Source: Clostridia bacterium
GTDB lineage: Bacteria > Bacillota > Clostridia > Oscillospirales > CAG-272
Direction: 5' to 3'
Length of the DNA: 49,392 nucleotides
Assembly (NCBI GenBank): GCA_017461365.1
Contig: JAFTYG010000071.1
Location: 1 to 49,392, forward strand
The position numbers were made by a program, and so were the translations under genes. Positions 8,071-16,378 of this stretch are shown in pieces; within the stretch, counting starts at the first letter, position 1; each line of letters opens with the position of its first letter. The notes beneath the pieces were generated by a model. The model saw nothing but the letters and a program-made list of their open reading frames with translations. It searched no databases and had not been told where the DNA came from.

Positions 8071-9237
8071 TCAGATAACTCTAACCTTGATTATACCTTC
8101 AACAGCGGTAAGCTTTGCGGCAATGTCAGTGGGAACTGCACCCGTTACGTCGACCACGGTGTACGCGTTGTCGCCCTTGGACTTGTTGATCATATTTTCA
8201 ATGTTAAGTCCCGTCTCACCGATAACCGCGGTTATCTGAGAGATCATATTGGGAATATTTCCATGGAATACGCACAGACGTGCGTCACCGCTCATAGGCA
8301 TAGATACGTTCGGGAAGTTTACGCTGTTTCTGATGTTACCGTAGCGAAGGAACTCGTCAAGCTCCATAGCCGCCATAACAGCGCAGTTGTCCTCGGACTC
8401 TGCCGTGGACGCACCGAGGTGAGGGATAGCAACAACGCCGCTCACACCGATGACCTCTTCGGTCGGGAAGTCGGTAACGTATGCCTTTACCTTACCGTCA
8501 GCAAGAGCCTCCTTAAGGTCAGCCGCATTTACGAGATCAGCGCGCGCAAGATTGATTATTCTTACGCCGTTCTTCATTCCCGCAATGGTAGCCGCATTTA
8601 TCATTCCCTTTGTATTGGGTGTGGAGGGAACGTGAAGCGTCACGTAGTCCGCTACCTTGAATACTTCATCATAAGAAGCCGCCTTATGTACTCTGTGGTC
8701 GATGTTCCAAGCCGCCTCAACACTGAGGAAAGGATCGCATCCGACAACGTTCATACCGAGAGCCACAGCCGCGTTAGCAACAAGGCCGCCGATAGCGCCA
8801 AGACCGATAACACCGAGAGTCTTGCCCGCGATCTCAACACCCGCGAACTGAGACTTGCCCTTTTCTACTGCCTTTGCAACGTCTTCGGTGAGTGTCTCTG
8901 CCCACTTGATACCGCCGACAACGTCACGGGAAGCAAGCATAAGAGCGCAAATAGCAAGCTCCTTTACACCGTTTGCGTTTGCGCCGGGGGTATTGAATAC
9001 AACGATACCCTCCTTCGAGCAACGGTCAACGGGAATATTGTTTACGCCTGCGCCCGCTCTTGCGATAGCCTGAAGCTCGGGGCCGAACTCCATATCGTGC
9101 ATAGCGGCGGAGCGAACCATGATACCGACCGGAGCGTCAACGTCTGTTCCTACGTTGTAGACCGAACGGTCAAGCTTATCGGTACCGATAGCGGCTATTT
9201 TATTAAGACAAAGAATATTCTTCACGGTAAATACCAT
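8071..9237 (-). CDS. serA: D-3-phosphoglycerate dehydrogenase
   Basis: 388 residues. It oxidises 3-phosphoglycerate to 3-phosphohydroxypyruvate with NAD+, the first step of serine synthesis. Visible: the N-terminal segment with RAGAGVNNIPVD, the Rossmann loop GLGAIG (145-150), Arg232 in NLARADLVN, Glu260 and catalytic His273 in IPHLGAS, and a C-terminal ACT domain (about 318-388, starting LCVFHGNIPNMISQI). It is the shorter SerA form lacking the intervening ASB domain. It lies 61 bp downstream of serC, with an AAAGG site before the ATG, so both are probably one transcription unit with a hairpin between them. Confidence 0.95.
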   Translation of the reverse strand: MVFTVKNILCLNKIAAIGTDKLDRSVYNVGTDVDAPVGIMVRSAAMHDMEFGPELQAIARAGAGVNNIPVDRCSKEGIVVFNTPGANANGVKELAICALMLASRDVVGGIKWAETLTEDVAKAVEKGKSQFAGVEIAGKTLGVIGLGAIGGLVANAAVALGMNVVGCDPFLSVEAAWNIDHRVHKAASYDEVFKVADYVTLHVPSTPNTKGMINAATIAGMKNGVRIINLARADLVNAADLKEALADGKVKAYVTDFPTEEVIGVSGVVAIPHLGASTAESEDNCAVMAAMELDEFLRYGNIRNSVNFPNVSMPMSGDARLCVFHGNIPNMISQITAVIGETGLNIENMINKSKGDNAYTVVDVTGAVPTDIAAKLTAVEGIIKVRVI

Positions 9238-9258
9238 TTTAACCTTTCGTTTATCAAT

Positions 9259-9285
9259 AAGGGCAGAGGCTTATTCTCTGCCCTT
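9259..9285 (-). terminator. Hairpin between serC and serA
   Basis: A 10-bp perfect stem (9259-9268 with 9276-9285), loop of 7 nt. No U-run follows on the minus strand and no promoter fits in the remaining 21 bp before serA, so a partial terminator or mRNA-processing role is more likely than full termination. Confidence 0.45.
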
Positions 9286-9298
9286 TATATTTTTGCTT

Positions 9299-10390
9299 TT
9301 ACGCCTTGGGGTTCTCTGCGGCAAACTTCTTCATAAATTCTACAAGCGCAACAACGCCCTCGTAAGGCATTGCGTTGTAGATGGAAGCTCTCATACCGCC
9401 AACAGAACGGTGGCCTTTAAGATTTTTAAGACCTGCCTTTGCAGCCTCGGATGCAAACTTCTTGTCAAGGTCAGCATCGCCCGTAACGAACGTAACGTTC
9501 ATCATAGAACGGCTGTCTGCTTTTACGGGAGCTATGTAGTAGTCCTGACTGTCAAGATAATCGTAAAGAACCTTTGCCTTCTTTACGTTCTTTTCCTTCA
9601 TAACCTCAAGTCCGCCCATTCCGAGTATCCACTCGTAAACGAGCTTAGCCATATAAATGGTGTAGCAAGGAGGAGTGTTGTACATAGAGCCGTTCTCTGC
9701 CATTACCTTCCAATCGAGCATCGTGGGCATCTTGGGATCGCCGTATTCGAGAAGATCCTCGCGTACGATAACTAGCGTAAGTCCCGCGGGAGCCATATTC
9801 TTCTGCGCGCCTGCGTAGATAACGCCGAACTTGCTTACGTCAACAGGCTCGGAGATGATGCAGGAGGACATATCGGCAACAAGCGGAACATCTCCCGTAT
9901 CGGGAATGTAGCCGTACTTTGTGCCATAGATAGTATTGTTAAAGCAAACGTGAACGTAAGACGCGTCGGGGCTTACCATATCCTTTGTGATCGTGGGGAT
10001 GTGGTCGAAGTTATCTTCCTTGGTAGTAGCGATGCACTTTACGTCATAGCCCATCTTCTGAGCTTCCTTGAACGCCTTGCCCGAGAACTGACCGGAAACA
10101 ACGTAGTCAGCCTTACCCGTTCTTCCGATAAGATTGAGGGGCACTGCCGCAAACTGCGTGGACGCTCCGCCCTGAAGGAAGAGCACCTTATAGTTATCGG
10201 GAATGTTCATCAGCTCGCGAAGCATAGCCTCCGCGTCCTTGATGATAGCTTCATAATCCGGAGATCTGTGGGACATCTCCATAACCGACATTCCGGACTC
10301 ACCGTAGCAGACCAATTCTGATGCCGCTTTTTCGAGTACGTCTAAAGGAAGCATGGAAGGGCCCGCCGAGAAATTGTAAACTCTGTTCAT
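9299..10390 (-). CDS. serC: Phosphoserine aminotransferase
   Basis: 363 residues from the ATG at 10390, which has GGAGG 9 bp upstream; an in-frame extension to 10444 has no good site. The opening VYNFSAGPSMLP is the family hallmark, HRSPDY and GGASTQFAAVPLNL shape the active site, and Lys197 in YAGAQKNMAPAG binds pyridoxal phosphate. It converts 3-phosphohydroxypyruvate and glutamate to phosphoserine and 2-oxoglutarate. Paired with serA. No phosphoserine phosphatase gene is present nearby. Confidence 0.95.
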   Translation of the reverse strand: MNRVYNFSAGPSMLPLDVLEKAASELVCYGESGMSVMEMSHRSPDYEAIIKDAEAMLRELMNIPDNYKVLFLQGGASTQFAAVPLNLIGRTGKADYVVSGQFSGKAFKEAQKMGYDVKCIATTKEDNFDHIPTITKDMVSPDASYVHVCFNNTIYGTKYGYIPDTGDVPLVADMSSCIISEPVDVSKFGVIYAGAQKNMAPAGLTLVIVREDLLEYGDPKMPTMLDWKVMAENGSMYNTPPCYTIYMAKLVYEWILGMGGLEVMKEKNVKKAKVLYDYLDSQDYYIAPVKADSRSMMNVTFVTGDADLDKKFASEAAKAGLKNLKGHRSVGGMRASIYNAMPYEGVVALVEFMKKFAAENPKA

Positions 10391-10467
10391 TTTTATGAAC
10401 CTCCGTAAATAAATGAAACTTTCGCCGTTTTGCTTTACTGTCAAAAAACGATACGAATATAGATACT

Positions 10468-10496
10468 ATTATATATTTTTTTGTCAATCCCGTCAA
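10468..10496 (-). promoter_or_regulatory. Promoter of serC-serA
   Basis: Minus strand: -35 TTGACG (10491-10496), 17-bp spacer, -10 TATAAT (10468-10473). The leader before serC is about 70 nt and shows no riboswitch-like structure that I can recognise. Confidence 0.8.
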
Positions 10497-10608
10497 TACT
10501 TATTAAAATATTTTTAATTTGATTTGTTCAATTTCTACATTTTGCAAAATATTTTAATTTTTTGTTTAGCGATTTTATGCAAATTGTCAACCAATTAACA
10601 AGATATGC

Positions 10609-11229
10609 TTACTTTATGATTATAAGCTCCTGCGCATATGGCAACGAAGCTATCCAATCGCAATAGGTATGCCACTCGGCAAGCTTGTGCGACTTGCGGG
10701 CATAATACATATTTATGAGATTTTCGTAGTTCATCGACACTGTGCGCATCTGATTGTAGCTCGACGGAAGGAGCTGTATCATATTGTGCCAAGGCTGTCT
10801 GTCCTCCTTGTTTTCGCAGAATTTTATCCTTTCTGCTTCAAGAAAGGCAATAAGGCTGTCGAGAGCCTCAAGTCCCGCCCCGTCAAGCCTGTCGCAGGAA
10901 AAATCCTCGCGCTCAAAGGGCTTCGAATGTATCTTATGCATCGTACTCGTCGAGTTTGCAACAGTGCCCACCTTGTAGGTATCAAATTCTTTCCACCAAT
11001 AGAGGGGCGCGGTAATATCGACGGATACGAATATCTGACGGAGGAACTTTCTGTGGTCGCTTCCCGCCTTTGCCAGACGCTTGGCAAGATCAAGATCATT
11101 CTCCCCGAGAATATAATTGCCCTCGCTGTCGTATGCGCTGTCCATTCTTCCCCAGCTGTTCATAGGATTGCGCGCGCCTCTTATGGCATTCTCAAGGTTC
11201 ATTACCGATACGCGTTCAATTTTGATCAT
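10609..11229 (-). CDS. ThyX-like protein of uncertain function
   Basis: 206 residues. A central block (about 58-100) with DHRKFLRQIFVSVDITAPLY and WWKEFDTYKVGT then NSTSTMH resembles the core of flavin-dependent thymidylate synthase (ThyX) relatives. The canonical RHRxxSxNExSxRY signature is absent, so thymidylate synthase activity is doubtful. The C-terminal QLLPSSYNQMRTVSMNYENL helix fits the same fold. AAGGAG is 7 bp upstream of the ATG. It follows a Dabb-domain gene by 11 bp. The family link is from pattern memory and uncertain. Confidence 0.5.
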   Translation of the reverse strand: MIKIERVSVMNLENAIRGARNPMNSWGRMDSAYDSEGNYILGENDLDLAKRLAKAGSDHRKFLRQIFVSVDITAPLYWWKEFDTYKVGTVANSTSTMHKIHSKPFEREDFSCDRLDGAGLEALDSLIAFLEAERIKFCENKEDRQPWHNMIQLLPSSYNQMRTVSMNYENLINMYYARKSHKLAEWHTYCDWIASLPYAQELIIIK

Positions 11230-11240
11230 CGCCGCTCTCC

Positions 11241-11543
11241 TTATATCTCACAGTCGAGCACAACTCTCGTCTCGATAACTTTTCTTACGTACTGTGACAC
11301 CTTCAGGTGCTCAGGGTGCTCGGCATAGGTGGCAAGCGCCTCCATACTGTCAAACTCCGTAAGGAGCAAAAGATCCATCGACATATCGGTATGCTTTACG
11401 TCAAATCCTATCTCCATTCTCTTTATTTCGGGAATAATAGGCATAAGAGCGTAAAGATGCTCCCTTACCCATTCCATGTTTTCAAGCTTTGTCTTGCCCT
11501 CGGCTTCGGGCTTGAATTTCCACATTACAACGTGTCTTATCAT
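11241..11543 (-). CDS. Dabb-domain (stress-responsive A/B barrel) protein
   Basis: 100 residues. The opening IRHVVMWKFKPEAEG, a central MEIGFDVKHTDMSMDLLLLTEF strand region and the closing HPEHLKVSQYVRKVIETRVVLDCE are typical of the Dabb ferredoxin-like fold. Members are small dimeric proteins, mostly of unknown activity. The ATG at 11543 has AGAGGTG upstream; an in-frame start at 11630 would run through the promoter region. First gene of a two-gene unit divergent from trpS. Confidence 0.85.
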   Translation of the reverse strand: MIRHVVMWKFKPEAEGKTKLENMEWVREHLYALMPIIPEIKRMEIGFDVKHTDMSMDLLLLTEFDSMEALATYAEHPEHLKVSQYVRKVIETRVVLDCEI

Positions 11544-11586
11544 AAAATTGCACCTCTTTTTTATAAAATAACGATTATTTACAGTA

Positions 11587-11644
11587 ATGATACCACATTT
11601 TCGTTCAAAAGTCAATTGACTTTTCGGCATTTTTGTGTTATTAT
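11587..11644. promoter_or_regulatory. Divergent promoters sharing a perfect palindrome (Dabb unit and trpS)
   Basis: The 18-bp palindrome AAAAGTCAATTGACTTTT (11607-11624) contains both -35 boxes back to back. Plus strand: TTGACT (11616-11621), 17 bp, TATTAT (11639-11644) for trpS. Minus strand: TTGACT (11610-11615), 17 bp, TATCAT (11587-11592) for the Dabb gene. The trpS leader is only about 35-40 nt, too short for a T-box. Confidence 0.8.
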
Positions 11645-11685
11645 ATTTATTGAACTGTTTTTTATACTCTCGGAGGTATTTATAA

Positions 11686-12684
11686 ATGCTTAACGACAGA
11701 CTTGTTTCCTACTCGGGCGTACAGCCGAGCGGAAACCTTACCATCGGAAATTATCTGGGAGCTATCCGCAACTTCTCCCTTTATTCCGAAAAATACAAGA
11801 CCTTTTACTGCGTGGTCGACGAGCACGCCATAACCGTCCGTCAGAACCCCGCCGAGCTTCGCCGCCGCACCTATGAGACACTCGCGCTTTATATGGCATG
11901 CGGTCTCGATCCCGAAAAGAATACACTCTACGTTCAATCCCACGTCCACGAGCACGCGGAGCTTGCTTGGATACTCAACTGCTTTACTATGTTCGGTGAG
12001 CTGTCAAGAATGACACAGTTCAAGGATAAGAGCGCAAAGCACTCGGATAACATCAACGCAGGTCTTTTTACCTACCCCACGCTCATGGCGGCTGACATTC
12101 TGCTCTATCAGACAGACGTCGTTCCCGTAGGTATCGACCAGAAGCAGCACGTTGAGCTCTGCCGAGATATTGCCGAGCGCTTCAATCAGATACACCCGAA
12201 CACCTTCACCGTGCCCGAGCCCATTATTTCGCAATCGGGTAAGAAGATAATGTCCCTCGCAGATCCCACTAAAAAGATGTCGAAGTCGGACGAAAACGCA
12301 AACGCGGTCGTTTACATCCTTGACGACAAGGATACCATCATCCGCAAGTTTAAGAGAGCCGTTACAGACTCCGACACCTGCGTACGCTTTGCCGAGGGCA
12401 AGGACGGTATCAACAACCTTATGACGATCTACTCCTGCTTTACGGATAAATCATTTGAGGAGATCGAGCGTGAGTTTGAGGGACGCGGATACGGAGACTT
12501 CAAGATGGCTGTCGGTGAGGTATGCGCAGACGCGCTCGCGCCCGTTCAGGCTGAATTCGCGAGAAGGCTTTCCGACAAGGGCGAGCTTGAGGCTCAGATG
12601 AAGAGAGGCGCCGAGGAGGCTTCCTACTACGCGCGCCGCACACTCGGAAAGGTGCAGAAAAAACTCGGATTTGTAAAGATATAA
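11686..12684 (+). CDS. trpS: Tryptophanyl-tRNA synthetase
   Basis: 332 residues, normal for bacterial TrpS. The class I motifs are present: PSGNLTIGNYLGA (14-26, with TIGN as the HIGH-type signature) and KKMSKS (196-201). It charges tRNA-Trp with tryptophan using ATP. CGGAGG lies 10 bp upstream of the ATG. Monocistronic by appearance: its own strong promoter precedes it and another promoter starts the transketolase unit only 8 bp after the stop codon. Confidence 0.97.
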   Translation: MLNDRLVSYSGVQPSGNLTIGNYLGAIRNFSLYSEKYKTFYCVVDEHAITVRQNPAELRRRTYETLALYMACGLDPEKNTLYVQSHVHEHAELAWILNCFTMFGELSRMTQFKDKSAKHSDNINAGLFTYPTLMAADILLYQTDVVPVGIDQKQHVELCRDIAERFNQIHPNTFTVPEPIISQSGKKIMSLADPTKKMSKSDENANAVVYILDDKDTIIRKFKRAVTDSDTCVRFAEGKDGINNLMTIYSCFTDKSFEEIEREFEGRGYGDFKMAVGEVCADALAPVQAEFARRLSDKGELEAQMKRGAEEASYYARRTLGKVQKKLGFVKI

Positions 12685-12691
12685 ATACAGC

Positions 12692-12720
12692 TTGACTTAT
12701 TTCGGCTGTTGTTATATAAT
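12692..12720 (+). promoter_or_regulatory. Promoter of the transketolase operon
   Basis: TTGACT (12692-12697), 17-bp spacer, TATAAT (12715-12720). It begins 8 bp after the trpS stop. Confidence 0.85.
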
Positions 12721-12761
12721 ATTAAGTGACGAAAAAAATTTGAAAGGTATGGTCTATTTCA

Positions 12762-13589
12762 ATGGAACAGGCAAAGCTTAATCAACTGAAAAAAACCGCC
12801 GCTCAGATCCGCCTCGACATTCTCGAGGGTGTTCATGCGGCAAGCTCGGGACATCCCGGCGGCTCTCTCTCGATCGCAGAGATAATCACCTATCTCTATT
12901 TCGAGGAAATGAACGTTGATCCCAAAAATCCCAACTGGAGCGAGCGCGACCGTCTCGTTCTTTCCAAGGGACACACAGCTCCCGCTCTCTACGCGGCTCT
13001 TGCTGAAAAGGGATTTTTCTCCCGCGACGAGATCAAAAATCTCCGTCAGGTAGATTCCTTCCTTCAGGGACACCCCGATATGAAGGGCACTCCCGGTGTC
13101 GATATGTCCACAGGCTCTCTCGGTCTCGGATTTTCCTCTGCTTGCGGTATGGCTCTTGCGGCTAAGATCGACGGCAAGACTTGGCGCACCTACGCTATCA
13201 TCGGAGACGGTGAGAGTGAGGAAGGACAGATCTGGGAGGCTTGTATGTTCGCGGCTCACTATAAGCTCGACAACGTATGCGCTATCTTCGACTGGAACGG
13301 TCTGCAGATCGACGGTCCCGTAGCCGAGGTAATGAACCCCACTCCCCACGACACAAAGCTCGAGGCATTCGGCTTCCACGTTATCACCATCGACGGTCAC
13401 GATTTCGAGCAGATCGCAGCAGCTCTCGCTGAGGCAAAGACCGTTAAGGGCAAGCCCACCGCTATCATCGCAAAGACGGTAAAGGGTAAGGGCGTTTCGT
13501 TTATGGAAGATCAGGTAGGCTGGCACGGCTCCGCTCCCAATGACGAGCAGTACGCTCAGGCTGTAGCCGAGATCAAGGCAACAATGTAA
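12762..13589 (+). CDS. Transketolase, N-terminal (TPP-binding) subunit
   Basis: 275 residues. With the next gene it forms a split transketolase that moves two-carbon ketol units between pentose and hexose phosphates. Visible: SSGHPGGSLS (about 28-37), LSKGHTAPALYA, and the thiamine pyrophosphate motif GDGESEEGQIWEA followed by the Asn of FDWNGLQIDG. The ATG at 12762 has AAAGG 14 bp upstream, longer than usual; an overlapping out-of-frame ATG nearer the site opens only a 10-codon frame, so the chosen start still gives the family N-terminus. Confidence 0.95.
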   Translation: MEQAKLNQLKKTAAQIRLDILEGVHAASSGHPGGSLSIAEIITYLYFEEMNVDPKNPNWSERDRLVLSKGHTAPALYAALAEKGFFSRDEIKNLRQVDSFLQGHPDMKGTPGVDMSTGSLGLGFSSACGMALAAKIDGKTWRTYAIIGDGESEEGQIWEACMFAAHYKLDNVCAIFDWNGLQIDGPVAEVMNPTPHDTKLEAFGFHVITIDGHDFEQIAAALAEAKTVKGKPTAIIAKTVKGKGVSFMEDQVGWHGSAPNDEQYAQAVAEIKATM

Positions 13590-13602
13590 GGAGGCAGAAA
13601 AA

Positions 13603-14544
13603 ATGGCAGAAAAGATTGCAACAAGAGAAGCTTACGGCAACGCGCTTGCCGAGCTTGGCGAAAAATATGATTTTGTAGTTCTCGATGCTGACCTTGCGGC
13701 GGCTACAAAAACAGGTATATTCAAGAAGAAATTCCCCGAAAGATTTTTCGATTGCGGTATCGCTGAGGGAAATATGATGAGCGTTGCGGCAGGTATCGCA
13801 ACAACGGGTAAGGTAGTTTTCGCATCCTCCTTCGCTATGTTCGCGGCAGGACGCGCATATGAGCAGGTAAGAAACTCCATAGGCTACCCCCACCTTAACG
13901 TAAAGATCGGTGCAACTCACGCAGGTATTACTGTCGGTGAGGACGGCGCTACACACCAGTGTATCGAGGACTTTGCTCTTATGAGAGCTATCCCCGGAAT
14001 GACAGTTATCAACCCCGCTGACGCTACCGAGGCAAGAGCGGCTGTTGAGGCGGCTATCAACTTCAAGGGCCCCGTTTATATGAGATTTGGAAGATACGCA
14101 GTTCCGGTTCTCAACGACAAGGAGACCTACAAGTTTGAGCTTGGCAAGGGCGTACAGATGAAGGACGGCTCCGACCTTACCATAGTTGCTACGGGTATGA
14201 TGCTAAGCATGGCGCTCGAAGCGGCTGAGACACTTGCGGCTAAGGGAATTTCCGCGCGTGTTGTAAACATTCACACACTGAAGCCTATCGACAAGGATAT
14301 AATCCTCAAGGCGGCAAAGGAGACAGGCGCTATCGTTACGGCTGAGGAGCATTCGATAATCGGCGGTCTCGGCTCGGCTGTAGCCGAAGTAGTAGGCGAA
14401 GGATGCCCCGTTCCCGTGGTCCGTCTTGGCGTTGACGACAAGTTCGGTCATTCGGGTAAGGTTCCGCCCCTTCTTGAAATGTACGGTCTCACCCCTGCGA
14501 ATATCGTGGCAAAGGCTGAAGCCGCACTCGCGCTCAAAAAGTAA
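13603..14544 (+). CDS. Transketolase, C-terminal subunit
   Basis: 313 residues holding the pyrimidine-binding domain (about 1-165, with DADLAAATKT and DCGIAEGNMMSVAAGIA) and the C-terminal domain (about 185-313, with AEEHSIIGGLGSAVAEV). The acidic Glu of the GIAEGNM motif is the residue that activates the cofactor in this family. It begins 13 bp after the N-terminal subunit, with AAGGAGG in the gap. Split transketolases of this kind are common in Clostridia and archaea. DXP synthase is excluded by the split organisation and motif spacing. Confidence 0.95.
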   Translation: MAEKIATREAYGNALAELGEKYDFVVLDADLAAATKTGIFKKKFPERFFDCGIAEGNMMSVAAGIATTGKVVFASSFAMFAAGRAYEQVRNSIGYPHLNVKIGATHAGITVGEDGATHQCIEDFALMRAIPGMTVINPADATEARAAVEAAINFKGPVYMRFGRYAVPVLNDKETYKFELGKGVQMKDGSDLTIVATGMMLSMALEAAETLAAKGISARVVNIHTLKPIDKDIILKAAKETGAIVTAEEHSIIGGLGSAVAEVVGEGCPVPVVRLGVDDKFGHSGKVPPLLEMYGLTPANIVAKAEAALALKK

Positions 14545-14563
14545 TTTTATTTTGAATACAAAA

Positions 14564-14603
14564 GGAGCTGTCTCGCGTTCAATGAGACAGCTCCGTGTTT
14601 TTT
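14564..14603 (+). terminator. Terminator of the transketolase operon
   Basis: An 11-bp perfect stem (14564-14574 with 14584-14594) followed by GTGTTTTTT is a textbook intrinsic terminator 20 bp after the stop codon. Confidence 0.95.
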
Positions 14604-14604
14604 A

Positions 14605-14742
14605 CAAATTGGAGTTTATCGGGCGTTTGTATTGGTGGGCAAACTAACATTTAGCCTTCCCCCGCTGGGGAAGGCTTTTTGTTACTTTGCCACCGTTTGG
14701 AATGGTGCGAACATAGCAAACACACCGACAAACTCAAATTTG
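14605..14742. repeat. MITE-like element, copy A (138 bp)
   Basis: Terminal inverted repeats at 14605-14621 and 14726-14742 match at 15 of 17 positions. The ends match those of the larger element at 39091-39484, including the inner extension with CAAACACA next to the right end. No open reading frame or transposase is inside. The centre holds a strong hairpin. It lies directly after the transketolase terminator. Confidence 0.75.
14653..14680 (+). terminator. Hairpin with T-run inside repeat copy A
   Basis: AGCCTTCCCC (14653-14662) pairs perfectly with GGGGAAGGCT (14667-14676) and is followed by TTTT. It could act as a second plus-strand terminator behind the transketolase operon. Confidence 0.7.
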
Positions 14743-14766
14743 CAATTTCTATTTACACAAAGATAA

Positions 14767-14790
14767 GGAACTGCCAAATGAGGCAGTCCC
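14767..14790 (-). terminator. Terminator of the regulator-glycosyltransferase operon
   Basis: A 9-bp stem (14767-14775 with 14782-14790) pairs fully on the minus strand counting one G-U pair, 5 bp after the glycosyltransferase stop. An A-run precedes and CCTTATCTTT follows on that strand. Confidence 0.75.
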
Positions 14791-14795
14791 TTTTT

Positions 14796-15506
14796 TTATA
14801 TCTTCGTATTCTTTACGTTCTTCTTTATCCGCATAAGATCCCTGAGCATCTTCACCGAGTCGCGAAGGACGTTGACCTTCGACTCTCGGTGATTTATTAT
14901 CTTCACAGGCAGCTCGTCGATCGAATATCCAAGCCGTCCCGCCCACAGTATCGCCTCAAAATCAAACGCGAAGCCGTCAACGGCGCATCTGCCGAATATG
15001 TCCTTTGCCGCCTTAGCGCCAAACGCCTTGCAACCGCACTGCGAGTCGCTTAGCTTAAATCCGCCGATCATGCAAAGTATCTTTATGTATATCTTCGACG
15101 CGAGCTTGCGTATAAAGGTGTAGCCCTCATACCCGTCCTTACCGAGATTGCGCGAGCCTATCATCATGTCGGGATGCTTTTCGAGATAATGCTCATAATA
15201 AGTCCTTATAACGTCCGTTCCGTAAGCAAGATCGGCATCGGTGAACATTATCATATCCCCCTCCGCCTCCATAACTCCGCATCGCACAGCACTTCCCTTT
15301 CCTCTGTTTTGAGCGTACCCGACCACACTGACGTTTGGCAATGCAAGCGCCCTTACAGCGTCACCGCTTCCGTCCGTCGAGCCGTCGTCAGAAAAAAGTA
15401 TCTCATAGGACTCAAAATTTTCACTCATATATTTTGAAAGCGTCCTCGCCGTATCGGCAATTATCTTGCTTTCATTGTACATCGGTATTACTAAAGATAT
15501 TTTCAT
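14796..15506 (-). CDS. Family 2 glycosyltransferase (dolichyl-phosphate-sugar synthase type)
   Basis: 236 residues. The GT-A fold is seen in ISLVIPMYNES, the nucleotide-sugar aspartates FSDDGSTDGS, and DADLAYG as the DxD-type metal site. FKLSDSQCGCKAF near 155-168 and the lack of membrane helices resemble Alg5/DPM1-type enzymes that move a sugar from UDP or GDP onto polyprenyl phosphate. The ATG at 15506 has AGGAGA 6 bp upstream; an ATG at 15527 overlaps the preceding stop but has no site. Last gene of an operon with a two-component system and RlmA. Confidence 0.85.
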   Translation of the reverse strand: MKISLVIPMYNESKIIADTARTLSKYMSENFESYEILFSDDGSTDGSGDAVRALALPNVSVVGYAQNRGKGSAVRCGVMEAEGDMIMFTDADLAYGTDVIRTYYEHYLEKHPDMMIGSRNLGKDGYEGYTFIRKLASKIYIKILCMIGGFKLSDSQCGCKAFGAKAAKDIFGRCAVDGFAFDFEAILWAGRLGYSIDELPVKIINHRESKVNVLRDSVKMLRDLMRIKKNVKNTKI

Positions 15507-15523
15507 TTTTTCTCCTGAAAAAG

Positions 15524-16378
15524 TCATTCTTTTACATATACGGCTATCATCATATCCACCGCAGTGTCGAGACGCTCAAGCCCTGAGAGCTTTTCACTGT
15601 CGGAAGGGGACGTCCGCCAATAATAGGGCGTCATCGAAAAGAGCGCGAGTATGTCCGCGTTTCCCTCCACAGTAATATCAAACCGAACGCGCCTTTCTTC
15701 AAGAAGGCGCATATTTTTCGGCATATCCGCGCGCCCGTCGTTTTCCTTTGCCGTATCGTATATCGCCTCTTTAAGCCCCCAAAGGTGCTCAGGTCCCGCA
15801 TAGACCACCGCAAGGATACCGCAGTCTTTAAGCACACGGCAAAATTCATCCTCGGCGCAAGGGGCAAATATATTTGTAACTGCATCAGCCGAGCCGTCAA
15901 AGAGCGGGAGCCCAAAAACACTTCCGACGGCAAAAAGAGAATTATTCCCCACTCCGCTCACAGCCGCGCGCTTTGCCGCCGCATCCGCCGCAAATTTTGA
16001 TATATCCACACCTGCGGTGATAAATCCCCTTTCCGCCACGGCAGACGTGTAATATCCCTCTCCGCAGCCCGCGTCGATAACGAACGCACCGCGAGGAAGT
16101 CTTTCGGAAAGAATATCGGCAAGAGCGTCTGCGGCAGGCTTGTAATAGCCCTTTGAGAGAAAATCTCTCCGAGCTCTCACCGCCGCCTTGCCGTCTCCGC
16201 TCGCGCTGTGCCCGGGTGGCATAAGATTAACGTACCCCGAGGCGGAAAAATCGTAACAATGCTTCCGCCCACCGCCGCAAAACAGACTCGCGCCCGTATT
16301 TTCATCCATTAGCATAGCGCTTCCGCATATCGGACATTTTAATTTTTTTATGATCTCATTATCGGGTAATATTCTCAT
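15524..16378 (-). CDS. RlmA-like 23S rRNA (guanine-N1) methyltransferase
   Basis: 284 residues. An N-terminal zinc ribbon (CPIC at 15-18, then Cys34 and His40/Cys41), the family stretch GYVNLMPPGHSASGDG then RARRDFLSKGYYKP, and the AdoMet motif VIDAGCGEGYYTSAVA (about 99-114) match RlmA (RrmA), which methylates N1 of G745 or G748 in 23S rRNA. NIFAPCAEDEFCRVLK is the usual later motif. The product position cannot be told apart from sequence alone. It overlaps the kinase stop by 4 bp and is probably translationally coupled to it. Confidence 0.85.
   Translation of the reverse strand: MRILPDNEIIKKLKCPICGSAMLMDENTGASLFCGGGRKHCYDFSASGYVNLMPPGHSASGDGKAAVRARRDFLSKGYYKPAADALADILSERLPRGAFVIDAGCGEGYYTSAVAERGFITAGVDISKFAADAAAKRAAVSGVGNNSLFAVGSVFGLPLFDGSADAVTNIFAPCAEDEFCRVLKDCGILAVVYAGPEHLWGLKEAIYDTAKENDGRADMPKNMRLLEERRVRFDITVEGNADILALFSMTPYYWRTSPSDSEKLSGLERLDTAVDMMIAVYVKE

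Noticed and set aside
11645-11685. T-box leader for trpS
   Set aside because: The leader is only about 40 nt, far too short for a T-box with specifier and antiterminator.
12749-12782. Leader peptide overlapping the transketolase start
   Set aside because: The 10-codon frame has no sign of selection and most likely reflects chance near a suboptimally spaced ribosome binding site.
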